From contig JAKSGN010000037.1 of the NCBI GenBank assembly GCA_024180945.1, forward strand, positions 1,865,501 through 1,929,500: a stretch of DNA of 64,000 nucleotides. Direction: 5' to 3'. The position numbers were made by a program, and so were the translations under genes. This DNA is from Macrophomina tecta (Eukaryota; Ascomycota; Dothideomycetes; Botryosphaeriales; Botryosphaeriaceae). The notes beneath the pieces are model-generated. The model ran no database searches. It was not told the origin of the DNA and worked only from the letters and a program-made list of their open reading frames with translations. Below are positions 10,500 through 23,291 of the stretch, one piece after another; within the stretch, counting starts at the first letter, position 1; the number at the start of each line of letters is the position of its first letter.

Positions 10500-13400
10500 G
10501 ATATAATCTAGACTAAGAATTTTCTACTTTAAGAAATTAGAGTCTCTTTTAAAAAGTAAAACTACTTTTTCTTTATCTTCTCTAGCTAGTATTATAATAC
10601 TTTTTATAAACTATTTTTATATATTTATATAAAAGGCATTTCTTTATTACTTAGTATAAATAAAATTAACTAGGTATTTATAAGTATCTTTAAATACTAT
10701 TTTAGTTATAGCGGCTACTATTACTATAGACTAAGGTATAAAACTTTATACTAAGTTTATACTAGCTCTCTTATAGTAAGTATATACTAAAGATACTAAG
10801 CCCTTATAAAGTAAGCTTATTATACTTCTTATAAATAATAAAGTAGACTAAGATAATTTAGTAATTACTATTATTATTTATATATAGATTTTTCTTACAC
10901 TTTTTACTAGGGTTTTTAGTAGTATATAGGGGTTTTTTAACTTCTAGATCTAAAGTTTATATTATATTATAGGTAATACAATATTAAGATAAATATACTT
11001 ATTATTTTTTTAAAGCTAAAGGTATAGTCTAGATATCTTAAAAAAATATTTACTAAATTAAACTTACCTAGCTTATATTTAATACTAAAACTAAACGTGG
11101 CTAAGACTTTAGTATACTAAGCTTATTTAGCTATAAAACTCTTAATTATTATAAAATAATATAAATTATTATAATTAAATAATACTTATACTAGTATCTA
11201 TATATATACTAGATAAGATTTCTAATATTTAAAGTACTATATAATTATATAGAGTTTTTTATTATAGGTATTATACTATATTTTAGTACTAGTAAACTTA
11301 TAGCTAAAGTATATAATAAAATACTAGTAGCGCTAGTTTTTTTCTTTATTTTATAGTTAGAGAAAAATACTACTATAAATATAATTTAATATATTAATAA
11401 TTAGTATAATTAAAAGTTTTATATTATAGTACTATAGTATAGAAGTTTCTATAAAATATATTTTTAGTCTACTAAACGTCTATTTTATTTTTATAGACTA
11501 TTTCTAATATTTATACTATTTAGTTAGTCTTTTTTTTAGTACTTATTTAGTTCTTAGATTAGAGGTCTAGGCTATTTTTTTAGTAAGCTAGTTAGTAATT
11601 AAAACTACTATAGAGTAATTCTAAATAAAGCGTCTATAGAAGTTAGTAAAATCTAAAAAAAACCTAAATATTATAATAGCTTTATAGTTTTAGCTAGTTA
11701 TTAATTATTTTAATTCTTATAGAATCTATAATAACCCCCTAGAAAATAATAATAAAATCTAAAAACTTAATATATTTAGTATAAAAACTATATTTAGATA
11801 ATTTTATATAGAGATTCTAATTATATAATCTTTAAAGAATATATTTAATATACTAAATATACTTAAATTTATCTACTAAGTATATAAGTATATTATTTAG
11901 ATATACTATATAAATTATATTTACTAGTCTTACTAGAGCTTAGTAGATATATAATTAAAAGATTATAGATATATTAGTTAAGTTAAATAGTATAACTAAG
12001 TACTTATAATATTTATAATATATTTTAAATACTATTTTCTATTTATTATCTTTTTTTATATAGATTTAGTAATAAGTATTATATAGGTCTAATTTAGTAA
12101 AACTTTTTATAATACTTAGATAGTCTAGTAACTCGCCTACTAGTAGTATAAAATAGCTATTTTTAACTATAATCTTATTTAGGCTTCTATAATTTATATA
12201 TAATTATATAGTACTATCTATCTTAGAACTAAAGAGAATAGATATATCTATAAATAATTTATTATATTTAATATATTTTTTTCTAAGGCTTTATTAATAT
12301 ATTTTCTAAGAATCTATAGTTTAAATTAAAAGAGTTTATATAGAGGTATTAATAATAGCTTAGAATCTATAATAAGATCAATAGTATAATTAAACTTAAT
12401 ATATTATAATAGCTTAGTAGCTTATTTATCTAAAAAAAAATATCTAAGTACTTTTTATAAGTATTTAAAATTTTATTATAAATCTTTTTAGCTATTTTAG
12501 CTAATAGTATATTTACTAAACTAATAAGTTTTTTATATAATTTATATCTTTTTTAGATATAGAAGTATAGTTTCTATAAATAAAAAGTAAGTTTTATTAT
12601 AGTAAAGTTCTTTTAAATTTTAATTACTTTTATTTTACTCTTTATATATATTTTATATACTTTTTATCTATAAAAAAACTATAAAAGAGTTAATATTATC
12701 TTTTTAATTTTCTAGGCTATTTATAGATAAATATTAATAATTAAATAATTAAAAAGAGTAGACTAGCTCTTCTAGCTTTAAATTCTAAAATAATTTAATA
12801 GTATTTACTAAATATATATATTCTAGTAAGTTTATACTTTAGTAAAGTATTTTTTTTTTAAAATTAATAACCGGCCTAGTAGTCCTAAGCTAGAATATAT
12901 TAAGTATAGTATTATAACTTATAAATAAGCTACTCTAGTAATATTAGACTTTAGTAGTATATATAGTATCTTTTAAGTTATATATAGTAATTTTTATATA
13001 TTAGAGATTATATAATATAATAATATTATTATTAAAAAAGTAAATAAATAATTTAATACTAGCTTATATATTTTATAAGATAAGTTACTCTATATATTTA
13101 AAAGATATAAAATTTAGATTATAATTATAATTTATTAATACTTAAATCTTAGTAGAGCTAAATAGAATCTTTATTAATATAATAATTTTTATATATTTTA
13201 AACTATCTTTTATTTAAGGTTCTAATTATAAAGAGAAAAAAAATAATTAAAACTTTTTTTAAGTTTTATCTTTATAGTTTATTTAGTTAATATAATCTTT
13301 AGATTACTTTTTATCTATATTTAAAGTACTAGATTTATATAAATTATTTATATTCTTTAAAAAGTCAATACTTTAAATTATAGTTTATTTTTTTTAGCTC

Positions 13401-13940
13401 TTTTACTATTTCTAAAATCCTTATAAAGACTAGTATATCCTAGGCTAGAAGTAGTAAAAGAGTATTTATTTTTTTATAATTATTATTTATTTTTATTTTT
13501 TTATATAATCTTATTACCTTTAGTATTTATTTAATATATTAGATTTTAGCTACTAAATTCTTTTCTACCTATATTCTAGTAAAAAAAACTAATATACGAG
13601 CTTTATATATATATATAATAGAAGCTAAAAGTAGATCTAGTTAATATAATAATTTTTATTTTAAATTTAGTATATAAATTTATTTTATATATTTTTTTAA
13701 GTATAAAATTTTATAGACTTCTAGCTTTTTTTTATTACTATAGTATAATAACTAATAGTATTATTAAAATAATAAATAATAGAATTATAAATATAATTCT
13801 ATACTAATATTTTAAAATTTTACTAGAGTAATACTAGTTTTTTTTAATTTATTAAATATTTTTAAATATACTAAAAGAAAATTTTATATTTAAATAGTTC
13901 TTTAATAGTCTAAAGAGTTTTTCTAAGATAATTTTTATCT
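10500..13940 (-). pseudogene. Family C pol remnant (RT, RNase H, integrase region)
   Basis: Read on the minus strand, about 12,290-12,120 shows the RT words NYRSLNK and IIVKN with many RIP stops. About 11,910-11,880 gives VYLNNILIY, the YLDD active-site box with D changed to N as G:C to A:T mutation predicts. About 11,640-11,610 gives DFTNFYRRFI, the conserved FLGFANFYRRFI segment ahead of RNase H. The integrase should lie left of this but is too decayed to place exactly. It is inactive. Confidence 0.7.
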
Positions 13941-14715
13941 TATTATAAACTCTAGAGGGTAAGGGCTTTATAACCCTAAGAGTAGAAAGCCCGTATAGAA
14001 GAAGGCACCATAGGGGCTAGAAACCCTTATAAGTAGTAGAGCCGCACGGTCGGAGCGCCCGCACGGGAAAACTAGCCTTAAGAAAAAACGGCGCGTACGG
14101 CCCTAAACTAAGTAGTAATAAAAGCCCGCATAGGAGCGACGCCTAAGCGGCGTAGTAATATACCTAGAATAGAAGCCCGTATAAAAAGAATTAGTTATAA
14201 TAGCATACCTAGCTAAACTAGGTAGTAAATATAAAAGTATATACCCTTACTAAAAATGAAAGAAGGAATCTAGGAAACTAACTTTAATAAATAAGAGAAT
14301 AGTAAATATATTATCTACTTATTAAGATAGAAGTCGGGTTTCGAAAAATAGACCTTAGTACCTAGACTATATAAGGCCCACAAGACCTACTTAAATTAAG
14401 TTAATCTAAGAGTATTAATCTAATACTATTAATCTAGCTACTTTAATCTAGCTATATTAATCTAGATTACTAAAATATTTTCTATAGTATATAAATATAC
14501 TTATTAGATAGTATTTTAATCTTTATAGTTAACTTAAAGTCCTAATATAACCCTATTAGAGGTAATAAGCCTAACGCGTACCACGTATCGATATATTACA
14601 TAATTATTACTATTATTTTAATTCTTTATCCTTCTCTTATTCTTTAAGATAAATTCTTTAGCTATCTAACCCTACTAGGCGATTCTAAAGCCTAGTAGAA
14701 GAGACTACCGTTATA
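13941..14715 (+). repeat. Family A LTR1 (775 bp)
   Basis: It starts TATTATAAAC and ends CCGTTATA, the RIP forms of TG...CA. It is preceded by target copy TATCT. Near the 3' end, CTACTAGGC (14,672-14,680) and GCCTAGTAG (14,690-14,698) form a 9-bp hairpin found in most family A LTRs. The middle carries TTAATCTAG-like repeats shared with LTR3 only. Confidence 0.85.
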
Positions 14716-17700
14716 CTTTAACTACTATTCTTATAAGGAAAGATAGTTCCGAGAAAAGAAATACTTAATAATAAGATAGTATTATCTAATACTTAATACT
14801 AACTAAGTAATATAATAAACGACGTAGATATAAATAATAATAGTTTTCTATAGCTAACTATAGCCGACCTCTTTTAGGTTATCTAAGATATATAAGGCCA
14901 GATCAGCGAACTTCGCAGATAACTTTAAAAGTAAACTAATAAAAATACCTAGCTCTACTAATAAATAGGCGAACTTTATAACTAAGCTATTCTAGCTATC
15001 TATACTTCAGCGCTAGTATATACCCTAATATCTATAGCGACTTAACCCCCTAATAGAAGTATAAAAATAGCTAAACTAGATTTATTCTATAGTAACTAAA
15101 AGAAGCTCTAAATCTTTCTTTTATAACTTAATTTATACTTCTTTTTTAACTCTAGAGACTTTTCTATAAATAATAAAAAGATAATATTTACTACTATCTA
15201 CCTCTGCGATACTATAGTATAGTAGTTTAAGTCCTACCTTAGAGACTAAATAGAGAAAGAACTAAAGATATATAAAGAGAATACTAAGAAGGTCTTTAAT
15301 AGCTATAAATACTTTATAACTTAGATTAAGTAGAGCTTCGGAGACCTTAACAAAGTTAATAAAACCTAACGAGCCGTTATAAATATCTACTAGAAGATCT
15401 TAGTAGTAGACTATACTATAGAGTTCTAAAAGACTACCGTATATCTAAATAATTAGTCTAACTATACCCTTATAGACTACTACTACCGAGGACTTAAGAA
15501 GAGGGTTAAAGACTAACTTATAATATAAGATAATTCTAAGACCCTAGATAAGCTTATTAAGCTAGCTATTAAATACGATAACCGCCTCTTCGAGCGTTAA
15601 TTAGAAAAATATAAGAAAAACTATAGAGCTAATACTTCGCACCCCTTATAACTACGTTATACGTAAGAAGAAGGCGACGCTATAGAGCTAAATATCGCTT
15701 AATAAAGCGATAAAGATAATAAATATAAGAGATAGCCTTAATACTAGTAAATAGAGTAAGAAATAGAACGCTTTAATAAAGAACTCTATATCTACTATAA
15801 AAATAAATAGAACCCCCGGTACCGCTATCTATAATAAAATAAAACTAGTAAAACTACTATCGTCGCTACTTAAAAAGAAGAGAAACCCTACTCCGCGTCT
15901 ATTCTAAGTAAAAAAGTTAACTACACGGCTATATACTAGACCGCCTACTATAATAATAACTATATAACCTATTAAAGTGATAAATAAGCTATAGAATAGT
16001 ATTTCTCCGAGCTATAGTAGCTAAACCTAGCTATACATAACGAGAAAATACTAGAAATTAATAATCTAATTAATAACTTTCTATACGATGACGAGCTAGT
16101 CGATAGTAATATAAAGAAACTCTATAATAGTATACCTAAATCTAGCGAAGTAGGGAATCTAAAGTAATAGTAAAACTAAGCTATACTTAACCGAATTATA
16201 AAATACCTAAATAAATATAAAGATATAAGGCGTATTAAACCTAGCCTTATTCTAATAATTAACTAGACCCCTAGATTAAGAATAGATCTACTACCTTAGT
16301 AATACTAGATAAGAAGCGGGAAGCTTAGCTCCTAATTCTATAAAGACGATATATAGTACTTCTAAAAGAAATTACCCCTCGCCTTAGCTAATAAAGTAGC
16401 GATCTAGCTTAAAAGTAAGGCCTAGGGAGTATAGTAATAATAAGACCTTACGTACCTACGGAATATAGCGCTAATTCTTAATATATACGAAATAGTAATA
16501 AGAGTCTAGAATATTCTATAATAGATTCTAAAGAAAAAATATACTATATCTACCTTTAAATACTAGGTCTATAATGATTAGATCTACTAGCAGCGCCGCA
16601 TTAGACGTAAAAACTAGATATAATAAAAGAAATTACCGATCCTAGCTAAAGACTAAAACTTTTACTTCTATAAGAAGATAGTAAGCTACTATTTATTAAA
16701 AAACTAAACGGCCTTTCTAACTAGGAATTCTAGAAGGGGCTGTTAGATAGGTCTCTTAACTAGGTTTTACGTTTATTAAACGATATACGCATCTTAGAAA
16801 AAGTTCTTAGAATACTAGTAACTATCTATAAATAAACCGCGATAGCTATACTTAATAATAAAGTAGAGGGTAATTTTATTAGCTATATCTTCACTACTTA
16901 AAATAATATTCGACTTATAAGAAAAGACTATTTCTACTTACTAAAAATAATAAATAGGTTAGCTACCTTATATAATAAAGAGTAGATCCGGGTTAAAATA
17001 AAACCCGTAAAGCTTACTATTAGAAAATATATAAAGAAAATTACGCTTAACATAACCTCTATACTAGAATACGATATTATTTTAGAAATTTCGTAGTTTA
17101 GAACTCACGAACCGTATATTTAATAAAAGAAAAGAATAGTTATCTTTCTAAATAAGAAATATACTAAACACCTAGTAATCGCTAAAAGAATACTAATAAT
17201 TAAGAAAAACCCTATAGATATCTAAAAAATCTTAATAAATATATTAAACCGCATAAGAAACTAAAGAGAAAAAATATATATAATCTTTATTAAAATAAGT
17301 CTAGAATACGAGTAGAAAATCCTAGCTTATATAATATAGGGCCTTCGCTAAAAGAATAATAATATCTTAAAACTAGTTAAAGAAGACTACTTCTAGAGAA
17401 TTTATAGAAAATATAACCCATTCGCTTATATATAGACGGATATCGTTAAATAGGGTATTTTAGTAGCTAAGGTTAACGTAGACCTTAATAAAATTATAAG
17501 GCCTACTACTAATAAAGTAGCACTACTACTAAAAATATAAAACATACTAAAAGATTTCTAGAAATTCGCAAATCTCTACAAAAAATAAAAAAAAGAATTA
17601 TTACTAAAATACTAACCTTAGAATTATAAGATATCTCTTATCCTAGAAATATATTCTATATTTAAATCCATCTACTTACTCTCTTAAACCGAGCTAGAGG

Positions 17701-20583
17701 CTTTAAAGAAATACCTTAAGAAAAATATAAAATATAAATATATTAAGCTCTTATTCTTATCGGCCGGCTATTCTATTCTATTTATTCTAAAGAAAAATAG
17801 CGAACTACGCCTCTATATAGACTATCGGTAACTAAACAATATAATAGTAAAAAACTATTACTCTTTTTTTAAAATCGACGAACTCTAGAATAAGTTCTAA
17901 AACGTAAAATACTTTATAAAGCTTAATTTTTATAAAGGCTACTACCTCATCTAAATAAAAAAAGAAGAGAAATAGAAAACCACGTTCTAAATATAACTCA
18001 AATATTTCGAATATACGGTTATACTATTTAGACTAATAAACGCCTTAGCAACTTTCTAGAGCCTTATAAATAATATACTATAACCCTACCTAAATATATT
18101 CTATATAGTGTACTTAGATAATATTATTATCTACTTAAAGACCTTAGAAGAATATAAAGACTATATATAAAAGATTCTAGAAGTACTAAGAAAAAAAGAC
18201 CTACGAATCGCGCTAGATAAGTATAAATAGATTACCTAATATACTAAATTCTTAGGATTTCTTCTTACCCCCGGACATGTTAGTATAGACGAAAAGAAAC
18301 TAAATATAATTAAAGACTAGCCTACGCTAAAAACTATTAGAGAAGTATAATTCTTTTTTAGATTTACTAACTTTTACCGGAAGTTTATTCTAAACTACGT
18401 AAAGATATCTATACTACTTATAGACCTAATAAAAAAGAAATACGGGTTTATATAAAAAGAAAGATAATAAATAGCCTTTAACTTACTAAAGCGTATATTT
18501 ACGGAAGCCCTAGTTTTAGATATCTATAACCCTAATCTATCTATTATAGTCGAAACCGACGCTTCTAACTACGCTATAGAAGTAGTTCTTAGCTAGCTAG
18601 ATAAATAAAATAGACTATACCCTATCGCCTTCTATTTAAGAAAAATAATAGGCCCCGAAAAAAGCTATAACGTCTATAATAAAAGCTCCTAGCTATTATT
18701 ATGGCTTTTAAAGAATAGAGATACTACCTTAAAGAGGCTAAATACTAAATTATAGTATACTACGACTATAAGAACCTATCGCACTTTACTACTACTAAGA
18801 AACTAAATCGACGACAAGTTAAATAAGTAGAAGAACTAGTATTATATAATATAAAAATTATCTATAAAAAGAATCTAAGAATACTTATGTAGATATACTA
18901 AGTAAATAAGCCGACTATATTAAAGAGAAGCTAGGTCTATAATCTATAATACTTAATATATAGAAAAATAGGTCTTTTATACCCGCTAGCTATAGCCGCT
19001 AGATTACCGCTATTTATAGTATTAAATAGATATAGCTCTAAGAAGAACTAGACGACTTACTTACCCTAGTTAAACTACTTACCCTAGTAATACGCCTCGA
19101 GAGTAATAAATAAAAGCATAAGATTTAAAAAGCCTACATAAATAATGCTATAGCTTAAGAAATTAAAGAACTCGAAAATAATCCCTAGATAACTAAAAAC
19201 ATAGATAGTATAATTCTATTTTTAGAATTAGTCTACGTTTTGGTTAAACTATAGAAAGAGCTTATAAAAGACGTATATAAAGCCCTAGTATATAGTTATT
19301 AAAGAATAAATAAGATAATAAAGCGAATTATAAAAAACTACTATTTTCTAGGGCTTAAAAGAATTGTTTAACGGGTAATCTCGTAATATAATCTCTATAT
19401 TAGAAGTAAGGCCGCGAGATATATATTCTATAAATCGCTTTAGCTACTACTAGTACCGAAGTGCCCTTAGTAATCTATCTTACTAGACTTTATTACGAAT
19501 CTATCTAAGTTAAAAGAACCGCTTACTAAGATTAAGTATAACTTAATTCTAGTTATTATTAATAGAATAATAAAGTACGTATATTACCTATTATATCTTA
19601 AATCGGTAAATATAGAAGAACTCGCCTATATATTCCTAAGAATAATTTTTAGTAACTATAAATTACTAGAAGAGCTCGTATTAAATAGAAATTAACTATT
19701 TATATCTCGATTCTAATAAAGTCTTACTTGATAACTTAGAGCTAAGTATAAGCTTTTAACTACGGCACACCCTTAAATAAATAGATAAATAGAACAGATA
19801 AACTAAATACTAGAATAATACCTACGCTACTACCTTAACTATATATAAGATAACTAGGTTAAGCTACTACCACTCGTATAATTCACGTATAATAGCTTAA
19901 AGGCATTTGCTATATAAAAATTTCCATTCTACGCTAACTACGGGTACGAGCTAATAGCCTATAGATATTCGATACTTAGCGAGTTATTAGCCTAAAAAGG
20001 AATTCTTAAAGTAGACTAGCTAAAGATACTCTACAAATAACTATACCTAGACCTCGAATTTATAGCCCTATAAATAGGTAAATACTATAATAAACGGTAC
20101 TAAGAGGCACTAAAGCTTAAGAAAAGAAATAAAGTTTACCTCTTTAGTAAAAATTTTAAACGAAAAAAGAACGACCGACTAAGTAAAAAATTAGACTTTA
20201 AAAAAGTCGATTCCTTTAAAATCGAAGAATAAATCGGAAAGGTTAATTTCTGCCTTAGATTATTAGATACTATACGGATATACCTAGTATTTTACGTCGC
20301 TCTACTCGAACCGATACCTTAAGACGCTACGCCATTATGCTAAATAGAAGAAATTATACCGGAAAATCTAAACGCTAATAAAAATAAAGACTAGGACGTA
20401 GAATAAGTCCTAGATAATAGCTATATTAACGATTAGTTTAGATACCTCCTTAAATAGAAGAGAGACTAGAATAATATCTAGAAACTACTAAAACTCTACG
20501 ACTATTAAGAGCTTATTAATAAGTTCTATCGCTAAAACCTAGATCGACTAACATCGCCGACTCGTCGTATATAAAGAACCTAA
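14716..20583 (+). pseudogene. Family A1 gag-pol remnant with chromodomain
   Basis: The domain order is gag (about 14,850-16,200), a zinc-knuckle relic (about 15,777-15,830, Cys positions now Tyr), protease region (about 17,040-17,110), and RT. RT shows LYIDYR.LNN at about 17,810 and VYLDNIIIY at about 18,105. RNase H follows (VETDASNYAIEVVL, about 18,531-18,575). Integrase has an H2C2-like region near 19,310-19,430 and LLDFI at about 19,475. A C-terminal chromodomain lies at about 20,395-20,540, with FRYLLK, then W-to-stop positions, then ELINKFYR. This places it with chromoviruses. The stop is TAA at 20,581-20,583. It is broken by dozens of RIP stops and inactive. Confidence 0.85.
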
Positions 20584-20614
20584 AATCGAAGTTAGAAAAT
20601 AGAGATAACTGCGC

Positions 20615-21298
20615 CTAATTAACTAGACTAGGACCCTCGGGAGGTGCAGAACCTAAACTAACACTAGGAGATCTAATAAACTAGGACGACCCTATAACGT
20701 TATTAGCTAAGATATTACTATATAAACGCTTTAGCGATCGTTCCTCCTTAGTATTTTTAGGGTTAACTAGATCCCTAGCCTCGCGGGTAGCCTCTAGGTA
20801 ATCTAATTTCTTAAGATTCTTAATAGACTATGCCTTCTTATTTAATATTAAGCTACTACAACGCTATAATAGAATCTTCTACTTGCGGAAACGCTCTAAG
20901 TGAGATAAGATAGCACGTAGCTCGGACGTTAGCTTAGAGATAGTATCTAAAGCCTCTATCTTATTAGCGGTAACCTTCGTAAGAGCACGCTCGAGATGAA
21001 TAACTAGAAAAAAAAAAAAGAGTTAGAACTAGTTAGGAAAAGATAAAGAAAACTTATAATTACTCTTTTCTACGCTACTAGTATCGTAGTAAGTATTACT
21101 ACGATGGGCATACTTCCTATAGTATAAATACCCCGGAGTAATATAATATACTACGGGCTTACCCTTCTCCTCTAACAAAAGACACCGAGCGTAAGAAATT
21201 AGTATATTAAGGTCTAAAAGCGTATATAAAGAATTAATCTTCGTACTAAAAAACTTACGCTTAATCTACTACTCGTCGCGCTTATATTTGGGAGATAT
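20615..21298 (-). pseudogene. Antisense gene of family A, copy 1 (intron-containing)
   Basis: It runs opposite to pol between the pol stop and the 3' LTR. From 21,298 (ATA in place of ATG) exon 1 is 21,298-21,058 (241 nt). The intron is 21,057-21,004 (54 bp; donor now ATAAGT, branch CTAAC, long T-tract, acceptor CTAG). Exon 2 is 21,003-20,615 (389 nt), ending in TAG. Internal stops are TAG or TAA of the RIP type. The predicted ~209-residue protein is basic at the start (KYKRD). It then has a stretch with one Cys and many Tyr in places where TGC/TGT to TAC/TAT would explain former Cys (around RCLLLEEKGKP and LYYRKYAHRSNTYYDT), and a helical charged C-terminal half. The function is unknown; the layout hints at a former zinc-binding protein (inference). 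Confidence 0.7.
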
Positions 21299-21383
21299 TA
21301 TAGGAAAGACTTATAAGAAAAAGAAATAAAATAATAAGAGAAGCCTAAGATATAGATAAATAAATAAATCTTCGGGCTAAAGA

Positions 21384-21402
21384 TCCTTAAGAGGGGGGAT
21401 AA
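21384..21402 (+). promoter_or_regulatory. Polypurine tract of family A
   Basis: A purine run (AAGAGGGGGGATAA) directly precedes LTR2, where plus-strand DNA synthesis would start. The same tract occurs before LTR3 (AAGAGAGGAAATAG) and, on the minus strand, beside the A4 LTR at 56,772-56,790. Confidence 0.7.
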
Positions 21403-22191
21403 TATTATAAACCCTAGGATATAAGGGCTTTATAACCCTACGGGCGGAAAGCCCGTATAGAAAAAGACATCGCAGGGGCTAGAAACCTATAAAAATAATA
21501 AAGCCGTACTACTAGCACGCCCGCACGGAAAAACTAGCCTTAAGAAAAGACGGCACGTATAGGCCTAAATAAGGTAGTAATAGAAGCCCGTATAAAAGTA
21601 ACGCCTACGTAGTATAGTAAGACTACGGGAATACTAACTAGATTAAACTTCCGTAGAGAAAGAATACCTATAAGAGAGGAATTATAAATCCTAAAAGCTA
21701 ACTTTAGACTAGAGAAACAAATAGAATAAAGTTAAATAACTTATACGATTAAAAGAATAATAGTCTAGCGGTAAAATATTTTCTTAACTAATATAAGAAG
21801 TCGGATTCTAGGAAATAAGTATTAGCGCCTAAGTTACGTATAGTCTATTCGACCTACTTATAGATTAGAAGCCTTAGTAAAGATCTAACTCTTAGAATAA
21901 TTTAATACTATAACTAATCTAATAGTCGTCTTAATTTATAGATTATTATAGCTTTTCTATAGTATATAGATATACTTCTTAGATAGTACTTTAATCTTCG
22001 TAGTTAACTTAAGATTCTAATATAGACTTATTAGAGATAATAAGCCTAACGCGTACTACGTATCGACTTATTACGTAATTACTACTTATTATTCTAATTC
22101 TTTACCCTTCTCTTATTCTTTAAGGAAAATCCTACCGCTACCTAACCCTACTAGGTAACTTCGAAGCCTAGTAGAAGAGGCCGCCGTTATA
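21403..22191 (+). repeat. Family A LTR2 (789 bp)
   Basis: The ends are conserved with LTR1, but the middle ~300 bp is of a different type, matching the A4 LTR (56,220-56,400). It is followed directly by internal sequence corresponding to A1 position ~20,269 rather than by a target duplication. Confidence 0.85.
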
Positions 22192-23291
22192 GATACTATA
22201 TAGATATATCTAGTATTTTATATTACTCTACTTAAGCTAGTATCTTAAGATGCTATACTACTACGCTAAACAAAGAAAATTATACTGGAAAATCTAAACG
22301 CTGACGAAAATAAAGATTAGAACGTAGAATAAATCCTAGATAGTAGCTATATTAACGGTTAGTTTAAATACCTCCTTAAATAGAAGAGAGACTAGGATAA
22401 TACCTAAAAACTACTAAAACTCTATAACTATTAAGAACTTATTAATAAGTTTTATTATCGAAATCTAGATCGACTAATATCACCAACTTATTATACACGA
22501 AGAACCCGAAATTAAAGTTAGAAAATAAAGACTACCGTACCTAATTAATTAAACTAATACCCTTAGGAGGCGTAAACCCTAAACCGATACTAAAAGACCT
22601 AATAGACTAGAATAACTCTATAGTGCTATTAGCTAAGATATCGCTACGTAAATATTTTAATAATCGCCCTTCCTTAGCGTTTTTAAAATTAGAGATATTT
22701 CTAACCTCTAGCGCTTCTAACTTTCTAAGTATATTAATCGCGTCCGACTTACGTTATAATATTAAGGTAGCGTAATACTTAAGTAACTTCTACTACTTCT
22801 TCGTATAAAATAAACTAAAGACCGCCTTTTAAAGCTAATTCTTAAAGATAGTACGCTTAGAACACGCTTTATCTAGAGCGCGTCGAAGATATTCGACTAA
22901 GAAAAAAATTAGTAGGTATATAAGAAGACTAAGAAATAACTAATAATTAAAATTCTTAAGACTACTAGTATTATAACTAGAGTACTCGGCACGATAATAT
23001 TTACTATAACGCGAAAAATCTAAGGCTACTTAATATACTACCTTAGGCTCCTTAGCCTTTTACTAAGTATTTAGAAGTAAATACTACGAATAAAAAATAA
23101 ATATCGCAACTCCTAGTAAATTAATCTTTATACCTAGAGACTTACGCTTAGTCTTCTATAAATCGCGCTTTTATTTTAGAGGTATAGTAGAAGGCTTATA
23201 ATAGAAGAAGAAAATAAAAAAGTAAAAAAAAGATAAGATATAAATAAAATAAATAAATCTTTAGACTAAAGATTCTTAAGAGAGGAAATAG
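22192..23291 (+). mobile_element. Family A 3' internal fragment (A2)
   Basis: This corresponds to 20,269-21,402 of A1: the end of integrase, the chromodomain (about 22,330-22,460) and the antisense gene. It starts abruptly at GATAC after LTR2 and ends in a polypurine tract. It is the surviving 3' part of the outer element. Confidence 0.8.
22541..23185 (-). pseudogene. Antisense gene of family A, copy 2
   Basis: The start position is ATA at 23,185. Exon 1 is 23,185-22,945, again exactly 241 nt. The intron is 22,944-22,897 (48 bp, with CTACTAAT, a T-run and acceptor CTTAG). Exon 2 is 22,896-22,541, 33 nt shorter than in copy 1, which keeps the frame. It is more mutated than copy 1. The function is unknown. 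Confidence 0.6.
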
